DNA of 64,000 nt from Macrosoma leucophasiata. Its lineage: Eukaryota > Arthropoda > Insecta > Lepidoptera > Hedylidae. The position numbers and the translations under genes were made by a program. The stretch is from assembly GCA_036365455.1 (NCBI GenBank), contig JAWQUS010000008.1, forward strand, positions 12,383,501 to 12,447,500. Direction: 5' to 3'. Below the pieces are notes generated by a model, which had not been told where the DNA came from, ran no database searches, and was given only the letters and a program-made list of their open reading frames with translations. This document shows positions 37,001-46,815 of this stretch, in pieces; the first letter of the stretch is position 1; each line of letters opens with the position of its first letter.

Positions 37001-38859
37001 TAATTACTATGAGGGAATTACAAAACACGTACAAATAATGTACATAGATGGTCGCCGATTGCAGATGCAGGAAGCCCAACACTGACTTTTTAAGGGCATA
37101 ATAACAAGCCTAATGAGCATAGGTACATATAATATATAAAAATAATGTACTCATGTTCTTTCAGCTGACTTTTTACGAACTAATTTATACACAGAATTTG
37201 AACATAACCGTTGCAGACTAAACCTGAAAGATCCAAAGAGCCCTAAATAACAACTTCTCCACACAAATACAGGTGTAAATTATATTTAGTCGGGCTTTAA
37301 TTTTCATGGTTCAGTTTTTATCACAGTCCAAGCCAATGTACATTTGTATAAACATTTTAGCTACCTAGTAACAAATAACACAAAATAACTTATTGTGACA
37401 TAACTAAGTAGAAAGTTCAATTATTTCCAGTCATGGTCCACTTGGTAGCAAAACAGAAAAAGCTTAACTAGAGTCATCTCTTTCACATTTTATTTGGTTT
37501 CGGATCGAGATACCTATTTAACTAGTCTAGTTTTTATATAATAATAATAAAAAACACTTACACTCACAGCCCCACACTAGGTATAAACCTGAGTTGTGGG
37601 TGCTGTTGTACACATACAACACATACACAAACACCCAGACCCGAAACCAATATCTGTAGGCCATACAAATATTTGTCCCGGTGCGGGGATCGAACCTGCG
37701 ACCCTTCGAACCAAACGGTCATCTCACACCGCTGGACTAAGTCGTTTAAAATGATTGAAACCAATTGCAAGCAGATGCTAGTTACGCTTGTCATGTTTAT
37801 CCTATTTACGTTACTATTGCTCACGATACAATTGTTTCTTTTCATAAAAAAATCCATAAACCTCATAAAAATATATTTAAAAGCGGCCAAGTGCAAGTCG
37901 GACTTGCGCATGAGTCCCGTACTATTGTCCATAAAAAAAAAGAAAACAAATCACGTTAGTTGTATGGTAGCTCCCTAAAGATTTGTTTTATTCTATTTTT
38001 AGTATTTGTTGTTATAGGGGCAACAGAAATATATCATTTGTGAAAATTACAGCTGTCTATCTGTCAGCTGTCAGCAGATTTTTTTTCACCACTGATACTA
38101 ACCCCAATACTGGATCGATATCAATCTCTGGGATATGGGGTTTACATTATGTGAGGGGTTCAAAGAAGGGAGTGCGTTGGGTGATGTGATATTTGCCGAG
38201 ATCCTTCCTCTTCCATAGATAAGACTACTTTTCACATAACAGTGCATCATGAGTTATTTCCTTTCTTGTTAATTAATTAATTCTTCTTTTACAGTAAACA
38301 TTTTTATATATATATATATTTTTTAATTTATTACATACAATGGCACATTGACGAATTACATTTTGTATTCTTTGCAAGTGTGATATATTAAAATTCAACT
38401 ATTCACACACTAGAATTGCCTTGTAAACGAGTTTACACGGTACAAAATGTAACTGACTGTGAACAAATATTTTCAAATCTTTTGAGGAAAATGGATAGGC
38501 TAGTGCAGCCTTATAGGATATCAAGGATAATCTCTACAGGTTAAACATGTTATTTTTATGAATTTCTACAAACAGAAGTTTCATGTAACAGATCCACCAT
38601 AACAGTATGGCTCCTTCGACAGTCTGAATATTGAATGTCATGACTATTGAACAAAGAAATTCAAACATGATGTTTAAAAGACATGACCTTATGATCTAAC
38701 CAAAGCAGACGTACCTTCTGCGGTGAGTTCGCGATCCTCCTTCCCGTTGGTGGCACCATCCTCATCTGCATTAGTCACTCTAGGCACTGGTTTTTTATTC
38801 CTGTTACTTGCTTGCTCTTTTTTCTTTTGTTGCGCTCGTTTCTTCGCGTCCGAAGGCAT
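25043..38859 (-). CDS. ABCF2: ABCF2, soluble twin-cassette ABC ATPase
   Basis: Cytosolic ABC-F ATPase without membrane spans; the family works in ribosome and translation biology. Minus-strand exons: 38715-38859 (Met), 35871-36077, 31927-32115, 31446-31589, 31089-31212, 30343-30541, 28876-29055, 28638-28778, 27622-27813, 26771-26974, 25043-25177 (stop 25043-25045). All phases fit, giving 619 residues against 623 in human. Order: lysine-rich start ([15 protein letters not shown]); first Walker A GLNGCGKSS split between exons 2 and 3; signature [16 protein letters not shown]; Walker [13 protein letters not shown]; linker with [17 protein letters not shown] and [16 protein letters not shown]; second Walker [10 protein letters not shown]; signature LSDGQRCRV (this D is normal for ABCF2); second [17 protein letters not shown]. 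The short last exon (44 codons) encodes [19 protein letters not shown]. The 3.8-kb intron 2 and 2.6-kb intron 1 are full of repeats. Confidence 0.96.
25285..25615 (-). repeat. Dispersed repeat, family B, copy 2 (inverted relative to 10672)
   Basis: In ABCF2 intron 10. Same landmarks as 10672-11003 read backwards, beginning ATAATGGCAACCCTTGAGACG and including CTATCTATCGATAGCAACCG. Directly followed by a MITE at 25622. Confidence 0.8.
25622..25886. mobile_element. Foldback MITE, family C, copy 1
   Basis: TATAGTACC ... CAAGAAATATTGCACATC at the left matches the complement of GATGTGCAATATTTCTTG ... GGATACTATA at the right. Inner landmarks GAGCGTTATCT and AGATAACGCTC also pair, so the whole element folds back. 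A second copy is at 54017-54276. No coding capacity. Confidence 0.75.
26013..26245 (-). repeat. Family A dispersed repeat, copy 4
   Basis: Reverse-orientation copy from CAAGCATGCAGCTCACATTG to CTACCACG with a small inner deletion. A different repeat end follows to about 26345 (AATTCGTCCAGCCGTTTCGG). Confidence 0.75.
26400..26770. other. ABCF2 intron 10, unassigned part
   Basis: AT-rich, nothing recognised. Confidence 0.4.
26975..27621. other. ABCF2 intron 9
   Basis: No repeat or conserved block recognised. The open frame at 26776-27204 overlaps exon 10 in another frame and is a shadow. Confidence 0.4.
27814..28637. other. ABCF2 intron 8
   Basis: AT-rich, with long T-runs on the plus strand. 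Nothing recognised. Confidence 0.4.
29350..29695 (+). repeat. Dispersed repeat, family D, copy 1
   Basis: In ABCF2 intron 6. Shares with 42795-43190 a run of landmarks in the same order: ATATAGGTTTATTACAGT, GAATAACAGTGCGAAAACACGG, CCTCCAAAACTTCAT, CTCACTTGACTGACAT and AGCGATGCCATT. No terminal inverted repeat found. Confidence 0.8.
30165..30270 (+). repeat. Dispersed repeat, family E, shortened copy
   Basis: GACGGGTAATTTTGGGGCAAC, AAAATCGTTACTGG and TACAGTGTTAACACTGGGCCC match both ends of 46165-46465. The middle, including the TA array, is missing here. Confidence 0.7.
30542..31088. other. ABCF2 intron 5
   Basis: No repeat recognised with confidence; a GC-richer part (30690-30960) gives spurious open frames on both strands. 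Confidence 0.4.
31700..31912 (+). repeat. Family A dispersed repeat, copy 5 (degenerate)
   Basis: In ABCF2 intron 3. Starts TGGTAGAGCTTCAGTGACGG and carries CCGCTAAATGGTAGTGTTCAG, then several deletions and ATATGCTTGTTTG. Confidence 0.75.
32270..32430 (+). repeat. Repeat fragment also present at 46570-46740
   Basis: GGAGAAATGAGATATTCTACTG and TTGACATGTATATC recur in the same order near 46597 and 46700, where they lead into a LINE-like tail. In ABCF2 intron 2. Confidence 0.55.
32780..33060 (-). repeat. Family A dispersed repeat, copy 6
   Basis: Reverse-orientation copy from TAGTATGCAGTTCACACTG to GGAACTCTACC, with CTAAACACTACCATTTAGCGG and GGTAATGCGGTGGTGCC. The TCTAACACTTGGAACTC end is shared with copies 4 and 9. 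Confidence 0.8.
33061..33705. other. ABCF2 intron 2, unassigned part
   Basis: AT-rich. Nothing recognised. Confidence 0.4.
33706..34010 (+). repeat. Unclassified dispersed repeat
   Basis: GC-richer block with GATCTCCACGGCGTCGGG, TTGAACAATGGCGGTCAACC, GCGGTCGCCAATCCGCATG and GGCATATTCTCCCC. Part of it (GGTCGCCAATACGCAAGCG ... GCATATTC) recurs near 59050-59085. A decayed family A tail follows (34030-34100). Confidence 0.55.
34171..34404. mobile_element. MITE with GGTCGCGCCA ends and TATA flanks
   Basis: GGTCGCGCCAGGTAAAAAGA-ACGCTGG at the left matches the complement of CCAGCGTTCTTTTTACGTGG-CGCGACC at the right, with one mismatch in about 27 bases. TATA lies at 34167-34170 and 34405-34408, so the duplication is TA or TATA, as in Tc1/mariner-type MITEs. 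234 bases, non-coding. Confidence 0.85.
34590..34765 (+). repeat. Decayed family A repeat
   Basis: Recognisable pieces in order: ACAGTATTCAACACCACTGTG, TTCTGGTCA, TAGATGTCTATTCTATAGGC and CACTTTCATTAC. Many changes and gaps. Confidence 0.5.
34766..35870. other. ABCF2 intron 2, remaining part
   Basis: Mostly AT-rich. A GC-richer piece at 35370-35450 (GGGTCGGGAGCCCTGAAAGC) and another at 35580-35700 look like old repeat fragments. No gene seen. Confidence 0.45.
36330..36460 (+). repeat. GACA-run repeat fragment
   Basis: GATAGACAGACAGACAGAC followed by GGACATGGCGAAACTATAAGG and TACGGAAACC is the 3' part of a repeat I know from many lepidopteran genomes. Its 5' part lies separately near 37880. 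Confidence 0.7.
36680..36987. mobile_element. Foldback MITE with GGG(T/C)(A/T)CGTTCC ends
   Basis: GGGTACGTTCCGAATT at the left and the complement of AATGGAACGAGCCC at the right pair imperfectly. TAT lies on both sides (36677-36679, 36988-36990). GTTCGAAATTGCCGTTCC inside also has partial complements. In ABCF2 intron 1; the open frames at 36643-36885 lie within it and are not genes. Confidence 0.6.
36988..37554. other. ABCF2 intron 1, unassigned part
   Basis: AT-rich. Nothing recognised. Confidence 0.4.
37555..37750 (-). mobile_element. tRNA-derived SINE
   Basis: On the minus strand: TTAGTCCAGCGGTGTGAGATG, then GGTCGCAGGTTCGATCCCCG with the B box at 37686-37696, then GGGACAAATATTTGTATGGCC and GGGTGTTTGTGTATGTTG. 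The head is tRNA-like and the body is the common lepidopteran SINE. It resembles no single tRNA well enough to be a gene. Confidence 0.8.
37872..37945 (+). repeat. Lepidopteran repeat fragment
   Basis: AAAAGCGGCCAAGTGCAAGT-CGGACTTGCGCATGAGTCCCG is the 5' part of a widespread insect repeat, cut short after 60-70 bases. Confidence 0.65.
37946..38714. other. ABCF2 intron 1, part next to exon 1
   Basis: A short TA run lies near 38308-38322. Nothing else recognised. Confidence 0.4.
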
Positions 38860-39939
38860 TATGCAGAATGTAACCTAAACTACAAAACAAATTATATCAA
38901 AGTACTGCACGTGAATAACTCATGTTAATTCCGACATAGAATTAGGATAAAGACCGCTCACAGTTACTTTTTCGTTCACTTGCGCATACCCGTACTTGAT
39001 GTCACAGTACACGATGATGTTTAACTTGATATTACAATGCACAGTATTGTTAATGCCTTGCTTTGAGATAGAGAAAGAATAATTTTATACCTATTTAATT
39101 CTAAGCGATGTTAGAGCAAGTCGACCGCGTCTACACGTGCTGCTTTGAAAAGAAAGACAAATCTTAATTTTTGGGGTTACCAGTTACCATTACTCGATTT
39201 AACTCGATTACCATTTATTACCCAATTGCCATCTTTATTAACGATGCGCTATTCTGAATGATTTCATTCGAACTACTCGACTTCGTAAGTCAATCGAATA
39301 ATTTGGACGACCTTCAAATGATATTGTGCGTGGACAATTATAAGAAGCAAATCTTAAAAATAAAATAAATGATTGTCATTGGCATATGTGTACTAAAGTA
39401 CTGGACACCTTCGATAGCATGGTGCCAGTTTTGTGCATAGGTACCTACAATTAACAGACAAGATAAAACTAGAAGAAAATAATATAGACATTCTTTCTCA
39501 TTCACTGGTAATTACTGAGAAAAACTCGAGAAACAGGCTACAAAAACTCAGCAGGGTCTTTTCAAAATACATAAATGAAAATAAGTTAAATAACTCTACT
39601 TCTTGACACAAGACCCAATTTCGTATAGAAAATGAAATCATTCGACATGGAACCGCTGGTTTTATTCTATTTACAGTCAATTGGCGTACTTCACTATTCA
39701 TGGATGCACGACTATGAATGATTTCATTCGAATTATTTGACTAAGAAAATTAGTATTATTACTAATATTCAATTCGAATATGAACATTAGCAGTTTAGTA
39801 GTTAATTCGGAACATCGACTATGGAACAGGAAGGCTGATTGGTCTGTGATTCGGATAGATAGATTATTAGCAATCGCGCATCGCAGTACCTATACGCCAG
39901 TACTCTGTGCTATAGGCACAGACCGCTTATAGTATAGGT
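38860..39939. other. Upstream region of ABCF2 with repeat fragments
   Basis: The ABCF2 5' UTR and promoter should begin here. 39485-39580 recurs at 1440-1560 (ACATTCTTTCTCATTCACTGG, ATTACTGAGAAAAAC, TCTTTTCAAAATAC). GAATGATTTCATTCGAA occurs twice (near 39256 and 39715), 460 bases apart. Confidence 0.55.
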
Positions 39940-41118
39940 CTCGGACCAAGAATCACAATGGACAGAGCCTTTTTGTTTTTAAGCGTGGACGTTTTTTGTT
40001 AGTGTGCAGTTGCAGATTTGACTATGTGTGCGTGACTAGAGAAGTGCCTTCGTCCTAGTGCCTATCGATAAAATATTGGCGAAATTAATGAAAATCTTTT
40101 TAACACAAAATCAACTTTTTATTAAATTATCATAATAATATGTACAATACACATAAGATCTATTGATATTTTATAACTAAAATTAATAAATATAATTTTA
40201 TTGTAAGACTCAAAGAAATATTTATTTTCTTAACTTCTTTGTGTTTTATTAACTCGCATGTGCTGTTACATATTACGAAACATAAGCCTTAGGGAAACAT
40301 TAAAATTGAAACGTAGTAGCACAATTATTGTTAAACTATAATCACACCTAGTGTTTGTATTTTAATTTTCTCTTAAGTCTAGTAACATATAACATATAAA
40401 ATCATTGTGAACAAGTGTTTGAATCGTAATTTTTGTGTCGAATCACTGTAGACATATTCTTGTTGTATTTATCTTGCTAAAATTATAAGTCAGTGTTTTA
40501 AACAAATTAATGAATGTTAACTTTAGTAATTTCTAATAGTCTTACATTGAGTTACATTGATTTATGCAATTTAAAATGTTGTAAATGTTCGTCTTGTCCA
40601 TGTTGTGTTTTGTGTATAAAAATTGTAGGATTTTTATCACAAAGCAATCGATAGCGTGCACGGGTGTTGGAAAGTGATTTAATGTAATGTAAAGATTTTC
40701 TTCGTGCTCCTCCGAGACTTCATAAGAAGGTCCTACTCCCCATTAGTTCACTGGACATCCCATTAACTTCCATATGGAACCATCTCATCATCGTCATCCT
40801 CCATAAATATATTCATTCACTATGTTAGAGATTTATGAAAGGAGCAGTTGTAATTATAATATTACTTGATCAATGGCGTTATAGTCTATAGCTGTCTCTT
40901 TGCCAAACGCAAATTAAAAAAAACATTTTGTCATTATAACAAAAAAATCACAGTCATGTCCCAGGAAAATTGTAACTTTATGGTCACTCTACTTAGAAAG
41001 AGACGGCCTGCCCCCAGAGAGAGAGAGATAGCTATATTTAGGTTTGCTTCAAATAGGTATGCCGAGCGTGGTCTCCATTTTTACCTTCAAGCTTCTTGAT
41101 TGTGATTCTTGGTCCGAG
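39940..41118. mobile_element. Non-autonomous hAT-type transposon
   Basis: CTCGGACCAAGAATCACAAT at the left end and its exact complement ATTGTGATTCTTGGTCCGAG at the right form 20-base perfect inverted repeats. GTATAGGT lies directly outside both (39932-39939 and 41119-41126), an exact 8-base target duplication. These are the marks of the hAT superfamily. The 1,179-base interior is AT-rich and has no transposase. It sits in the gene-poor region upstream of ABCF2. The perfect ends and duplication suggest recent insertion. Confidence 0.9.
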
Positions 41119-41126
41119 GTATAGGT

Positions 41127-41494
41127 ACTTTGAATTTTAATTCGATTCCGGATTTGACATTAGCTACTGTCACTTCGTAAAATAGTGATACCACAGATCA
41201 ATAATAATTATACCACATATAACCTAATAGTAATAAACCCAGCAATCGATAAAAAAAGTCGCGACTTTATGTTTTTTGTAATTATAATATTGATGTGCCA
41301 ATTTTTTAAATAAATGATCGATTTTATTGAAATAAATACATTATTATTCACAATAATTATTTATTAATCAGTACAAAAAAATAGTAACTATTGCAATATT
41401 TTATTAAAAGTGAATGTTTTGTTATGATTATAGTAAAAACAAAACTTATAATAAAAGAGCCTAGATAGCTAGTTTTCTTTAACTTAGAGTGTAT
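41127..41494. other. Unassigned intergenic DNA
   Basis: AT-rich. Nothing recognised. Confidence 0.4.
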
Positions 41495-42600
41495 TTATTT
41501 GTTTCGGTTTCATCATTTCAGCCAAAAGACGTCCACTGCTGGACAAAGGCCTCCCCCAAAGAATGCCACAACGAACGGTCCCGGGCCGCCCTCATCCAGC
41601 GCTAGCCCGCGACCTTCACCAGGTCGTCGGTCTACCTCAAGGGGGGCCTGCATACGCTTCGTTTTCCGGTACGTGGTCGCCACTCTAGAACTCTTCTGCC
41701 CCAACGGCCGTCAGTTCTGCGAGCTATGTGCCCTGCCCACTCCCACTTCAGTTTCGCTATTCGGTGGGCTGTGTCGGTTACTTTGGTTCTCATGCGGATC
41801 TCCTCATTTCTGATTCGATCTCGCCGAGAAACTGATGACCTTGAGCCTTCTTATGAGGCCCATAGTGAGCGACCACGTTTCGGTTCCGTATGTCATCACT
41901 GGCAACACACACTGGTCAAAGACCTTCTTCAGACACAGCGGTATATTGGACGAGAAGATATAACGCAGCTTCCCGAACGCTGCCCATCCGAGTTGGATTC
42001 GGCGATTAACCTCTTTCTCGAAGTTGGACCTACCTAACTGGACCGTTTGTCCCTGGTAGACATAATCGTCAACAACTTCAAGTGTAGTACCCTCGACCTT
42101 AACAGGAGTGGGCGTAACAAGGACATTCGACATAATCTTCGTCTTGTCCATGTTCATTTTAAGGCCCACTCGTTGGGAGGCCTTACTGAGGCCATTGAGC
42201 ATTGTGCCAAGGTCTGCCAGGGTCTCAGCCATGACTACGATATCATCCGCAAATCGGAGGTGGGAGATGTACTCGCCGTTAATGTTGATGCCGAGTCCGT
42301 TCCAGTCCAGAAGCTTGAAGACATCTTCCAATGCAGCGGTGAACAGTTTCGGAGATATGACATCTCCCTGTCTCACACCACGCTGCAGTTGGATAGGTTT
42401 CGAGCTCTGGTCCTGGAGGCAAACCGACATAGTGGCGTTTTCGTACAAGCTCCTGAGCACCTCAATGTATCGGTAGTCGACTTGGTACCCCTGGAGAGAC
42501 TGTAGCACAGCCTAAATCTCGACCGAATTGAAAGCTTTCACATAGTCCACAAACGCTAAACATAAGTGGTCTTCAAAGGCACCATGCCTGTGACGGTGAC
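41495..42600 (-). mobile_element. RTE-type LINE, 3' half
   Basis: Minus strand: palm of the reverse transcriptase with LAFVDYVKAFNSVE, RGVRQGDVISPKLFTAALE, the RFADDIVVMAE active site, VYQGQTVQLGR and CVLPVMTYGTETWSLT, then the C-terminal RTE block (KLKWEWAGHIARR, RPPLRWTDDLVKVAGSRW). It ends with the typical GCCAAAAGACGTCCACTGCTGG read backwards. A stop after NSVEI (near 42515) and a frameshift near 41810 make it inactive. Confidence 0.9.
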
Positions 42601-42794
42601 GGTCACCGTTGACTGAAAAAGTCCGGATGCGGATGATCCGCAACGACCACAAGTACGTGAAAAACGAAACATCTGCTCTAAAATAGTAGTTGTTTAGATA
42701 ATACTACAAGCGAAATAAATCGATTCAGAAATATTTTATTTCCGTATCGATTAATTTCTCAACGTCACTATATCGCATTTGTCATTACGCTGCA

Positions 42795-43190
42795 ACACTG
42801 AAGTTCTTTTGGCAGGAACCTTGAAAAAGGCGTGTGGTGCTCTTAGCTGCTTCATTTTCTTGGTGTATTTTTGAGTTTTATTTTATAAAGTTGGTGGCAT
42901 TTTGTTTGATATAGGTTTATTACAGTGCCCATGTATATTATAATAGAATAACAGTGCGAAAACACGGCCTTTCAGATTGCCTCCAAAACTTCATTGTAAA
43001 TGTTCTGGTAAAGTAGCCATCGCTTTACTCGAATGGACTCTAATTACTGACTTTGACTCACTTGACTGACATAATAAATAATTTAAATTTACTGACTGAC
43101 TGATTCTAACTTGAACGCTGATTTAATACGAATACGAAATATCGTTTTAACATTGGCATTAAGCGTAATAGCGATGCCATTTTAATTTTT
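42795..43190 (+). repeat. Dispersed repeat, family D, copy 2
   Basis: The longer of two copies (see 29350-29695), same orientation. It holds about 50 more bases in the middle (GCTTTACTCGAATGGACTC). Confidence 0.8.
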
Positions 43191-44000
43191 TTTTAAATCG
43201 AGTAGGTATATGTGTGTGCGTGTGTGTGTACTTGTGTGTACACACATGACATAACATGGCTATATTATGTCATGTGTGGTAGCTTATGCATACTCTGCAT
43301 TACCTTCCGAAGCTTCCGAAGTACACTAATACCACAGTATAAGTACATACAGTAGTTTATCGCCTTTGAAGTTTTGTAATATGCCGCCTTCACCCATAAA
43401 AACGCAAATTCATTAAGGTTGTCACGTTTTTGGTTTTTATTTATGTTGTTTGTAACGTGTCTGTTTACTTTGAACATATATAAAAATCCTAAAAACATGA
43501 CCCCTAAGGGGTGGGGCGAGGTAAATCGGATTCATGCATACATCCCCGATTCGCCGGTCACGTTTTGGCCCATGTAACACGCGACGAGCCTGTTGACATC
43601 TCCGGGCACTTTACCAAACTTTGAGGTATTGGAAAGCCTCCAGAAAAAAGAAAAATCTATTAAACTATAAATATCTCAACCTATCAACAATTTACCAGTA
43701 TAACATCAATCTACCAGTATTCCAGTTGGGCGGTCTATCAGTACGCCAGAATTCTAACCGATCCTAATATTCATCCATACCTTTTTAACGCTGTCCAATA
43801 TAATCCGAATATCAAATACAAACAAACAAAAATATTTAGAGTTTTATTTAAAGATTTTTTCGTTTTGTGTAGTAAGTATGTACATAAAGTGTAAAATATA
43901 ACAGACATTATTAATAAATGAAAATTAGAATAAAATATTAACAGTAAAGTTGACATCACATTTGTCATTAGCATCTTTCCAAAAACTTGGTAAAAGAAAT
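43191..44000. other. Unassigned DNA with a GC-richer block
   Basis: A GTGTGTGTGT run lies near 43212-43245. 43498-43640 is GC-richer (CCCCTAAGGGGTGGGGC, CCCCGATTCGCCGGTCACG) and looks like a repeat fragment, but a second copy is not in the window. Confidence 0.4.
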
Positions 44001-44345
44001 TTTAAATGTCGCACCCCTTAACGCTAAGTCCCAAGTAGATGACAGTTTTTGTATGCGCTACTTGGTACCGTCGTAAGATGTGACGTCAGTTCAAGTTCAG
44101 TCTTAGCCGTTCAGTGTATGGCTGTATGGCGAAGTTCCTTCCAAGATAAATACTTACTTCATTGTACGCAGTACTGTACACCGATAACAAAAATGATCTG
44201 CAATATGATAAAGATAAAATTGTTCTTAAGTCAGAATTTTGAATAATTCTGTTTGTAATATATTCTGAACTGTATTGTAAGGGCCCTTCTTTTAAGAAGG
44301 TCCGGGGTTGTAGCCCGGGATATCCTCCCCACAATTCGGATCTGG
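44001..44345 (+). repeat. Unclassified repeat sharing its start with ADP/ATP carrier intron 3
   Basis: 44001-44070 (TAAATGTCGCACCCCTTAACG ... CTACTTGGTACC) matches 16711-16782 in reverse orientation with few changes. The following part (GTCCGGGGTTGTAGCCCGGG near 44305) may belong to the same element. Confidence 0.6.
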
Positions 44346-44489
44346 ATGCGTAGAAGTAGTAAGCTATACATCAATACAAATAAATAAAATTGGAGTGTCT
44401 GTTGGTAATATAAAAATAACCGCTTTTTACTAAATGCATATGTATGTATACACGGTTACCAAAACAACATTTTTTACAATTTTTGTCTG

Positions 44490-44800
44490 TTTGTCTGTTT
44501 GGCGGAGCTAATCTTGGGAATGGCTGGACCGATTTTGACGGGACTTTCACTGGTAGATAGCTGATGTGATAAGGAGTAACTTAGGCTACTTTTATCTCCA
44601 TACATCCCTACATACATACAAATAAGTAGAATTGGAGTTTATCCGACTTTAACGGGACTTCCACGGGTAGGTAGCTGATGTAACATTAAGGAGTAACTTA
44701 AGCTACTTTTATACTAGCTACGCCCACGACTTCGTCCGGGTAGATACTGAACAATCATATTTTTTCTCACGTGGACGAAGTCGCGTACACAGCTAGTTTT
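44490..44800 (-). repeat. Repeat with internal tandem units, inverted copy of 9716-10085
   Basis: Two units with GGGACTTTCACTGGTAGATAG-type and GAGTAACTTAGGCTACTTTTAT cores, then CTAGCTACGCCCACGACTTC and the end CGCGTACACAGCTAGT. Confidence 0.8.
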
Positions 44801-46160
44801 AATTATAAAATTGTAAACCGTCGATAGGTATGTACCTACAGGTAGTACGTAGGTAAATTTCATAACACTCGGTCCAGCCGTTTTGGAAGAGTAAGTATTG
44901 TTTTGGTATTGTTACAAAAACTGTGGCAAGAGAATTTTATAAATAAGATTTTTATAGGTACCGTATGTACTATGTACCTATGAATATAACTTAATTTTTA
45001 ATACAGACATGAAATGAAAGAATGATTAAGTTGAAGGAGTTGATTTAATTTCATAATAATCAACATGCAAATACATCGTTTATTTGAAAACATACGTACT
45101 TCACCAAATAATTCAACAATTTTTAGCTTATAAATACTACTTTATGAAATAATTTATGAATTTCAATAATGTAAGATTAAGGCGGGTATGCATTAAATGC
45201 AATTGTGCTGATTCATGTGTTTTAGCTTTATTTAATGCTATGTAAATCAGTTAATAACACTTTTTAACATTCATGTAATGATAATCACACCATAAACAGC
45301 TGAAAAAGCATTACTACACTTTATTGTTATACTTAGTTAAAAACTCACGAGTTATTATACAATTAACAAGTGTAAATTCCGCTTGAAAAATTCTAGAACA
45401 GTTTACATTTAGGATTTTTCATTTAGAAGTGAAATAGGGCATTTTTGCAGTTCCTCGAACGCATCTGATTAAGTTATGGAAGATACGGCTTGCACGCTTG
45501 TTGAGTATCTCCATCTAATCTAATATAGGGGTAGGGTTTCTATATAGGGTTGAACCCTCAGGGCTCCGCCACGAGCTTGCCTAACATTTAAACAGTCAAG
45601 TCAGAATTTTGGATGGGTTCAATTAACATCTTTTCGGACTAGGTATCTGACATTCTGGAGTATTTTTTCACCGCCGTTTTAAACAGAAACAAATCTTTTC
45701 GAAATGTACACGGCATGAGAGGGCTTAAAATGAGCCCAAACAAAGCTCCTATCCAAAATTCAGATGATCCGGAAGTGAATTGAGCTCGTAGGAAATCATA
45801 TCCACAATCAAATGGCAAACTATCAACAGCTACAGGGCTTTATTTATTTCCCATACGATTTTTAATTATTAGTTTATAATGTCAAAAATTTGTACCAACC
45901 TTAAACAAAGACGGACTCGCGCGAAGCATACCGTGCGGCGGTGTTGCGTCGCATTGCGGTGCGGGGCGAGAAGTAGAGAGAGAGATCAGTGACGTCAAAA
46001 CAGGGCTGTTACTTAGAACTTTTGAGCAAAACCTTGACTTTGATTTTCTCCTAAATTATAACCTTAACAATTTCCTCATTAGCACTAGGTACTGTTTAAT
46101 ACAGTATGGAAGCAATCTACCTAAATACCCCTTAGGATTTATTTCTTCATTATTTTACAC
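44801..46160. other. Unassigned intergenic DNA
   Basis: Mostly AT-rich. 45905-45995 is a GC-rich patch (GCGGCGGTGTTGCGTCGCATT). No gene seen. Confidence 0.4.
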
Positions 46161-46164
46161 GTCG

Positions 46165-46305
46165 TGACGTCGGGTAATTTTGGGCCTGCAAAATCGTTAC
46201 TGGTTAATTAACCCATTACACAGTAGGTACTTTTTGTAATAAGTTAAGTTAACCTAACCCAATTTTTACTTGATCATGTAGGTCACAATAATATTGGGCT
46301 GTGGG

Positions 46306-46340
<35 letters not shown>

Positions 46341-46465
46341 ACTAATTCGTGGGTATATATATATAATTAGTGGGTATATATATATAACTAATTCATTAGG
46401 TATATTAATTTTATAGTCATTCGAAAATAACATAATTTATACAGTGTTAACACCTGGGCCCAGAA
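46165..46465 (+). repeat. Dispersed repeat, family E, longer copy with a TA array
   Basis: GACGTCGGGTAATTTTGGGCC to TACAGTGTTAACACCTGGGCC matches both ends of 30165-30270. In its middle, GTGGGTATATATA and ATAACTAATTCGTGGG alternate three times around TA runs (46305-46400). Confidence 0.7.
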
Positions 46466-46569
46466 ATTATGGAACAGTATCATTCTCCTTTGGCAGAGAT
46501 ATTCAACAGGGTGCAAGCTATTGCTCTCCCATATATTTAATTAGACACGCTCGAGTAACTACTACTAAT

Positions 46570-46815
46570 TTACTCTTTGTTATCAGTTTGTAAAGGGGAA
46601 ATGAGACATTCTACTGATATACTTTTTACATTAGTTTATTACATTTAGTTTTATCTTAGTGATATTCTTGACTTTACATATATTTTATAACTTGTTTGAC
46701 ATGTATATCAATTGTTATTCACTTTAATTTATTTTGTTTGTTTTTGACGTGTCATAAGAGGTGCCTGTCACCCTAAATGAATAAATGAGTTTCTGATTCT
46801 GATTCTAACTGCACA
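46570..46815 (+). mobile_element. LINE-like 3' tail
   Basis: A-rich non-coding sequence ending AATAAATGAGTTTCTGATTC-TGATTCTAA, the tail style of several insect LINEs. No coding block is left. The first part recurs at 32270-32430. Confidence 0.5.

Noticed and set aside
37686..37750. tRNA gene on the minus strand
   Set aside because: The B box is good but the anticodon arm does not form, and the body continues as a lepidopteran SINE.
41499..42505. Plus-strand frames of 100 to 152 codons
   Set aside because: They mirror the RTE reverse transcriptase on the minus strand.
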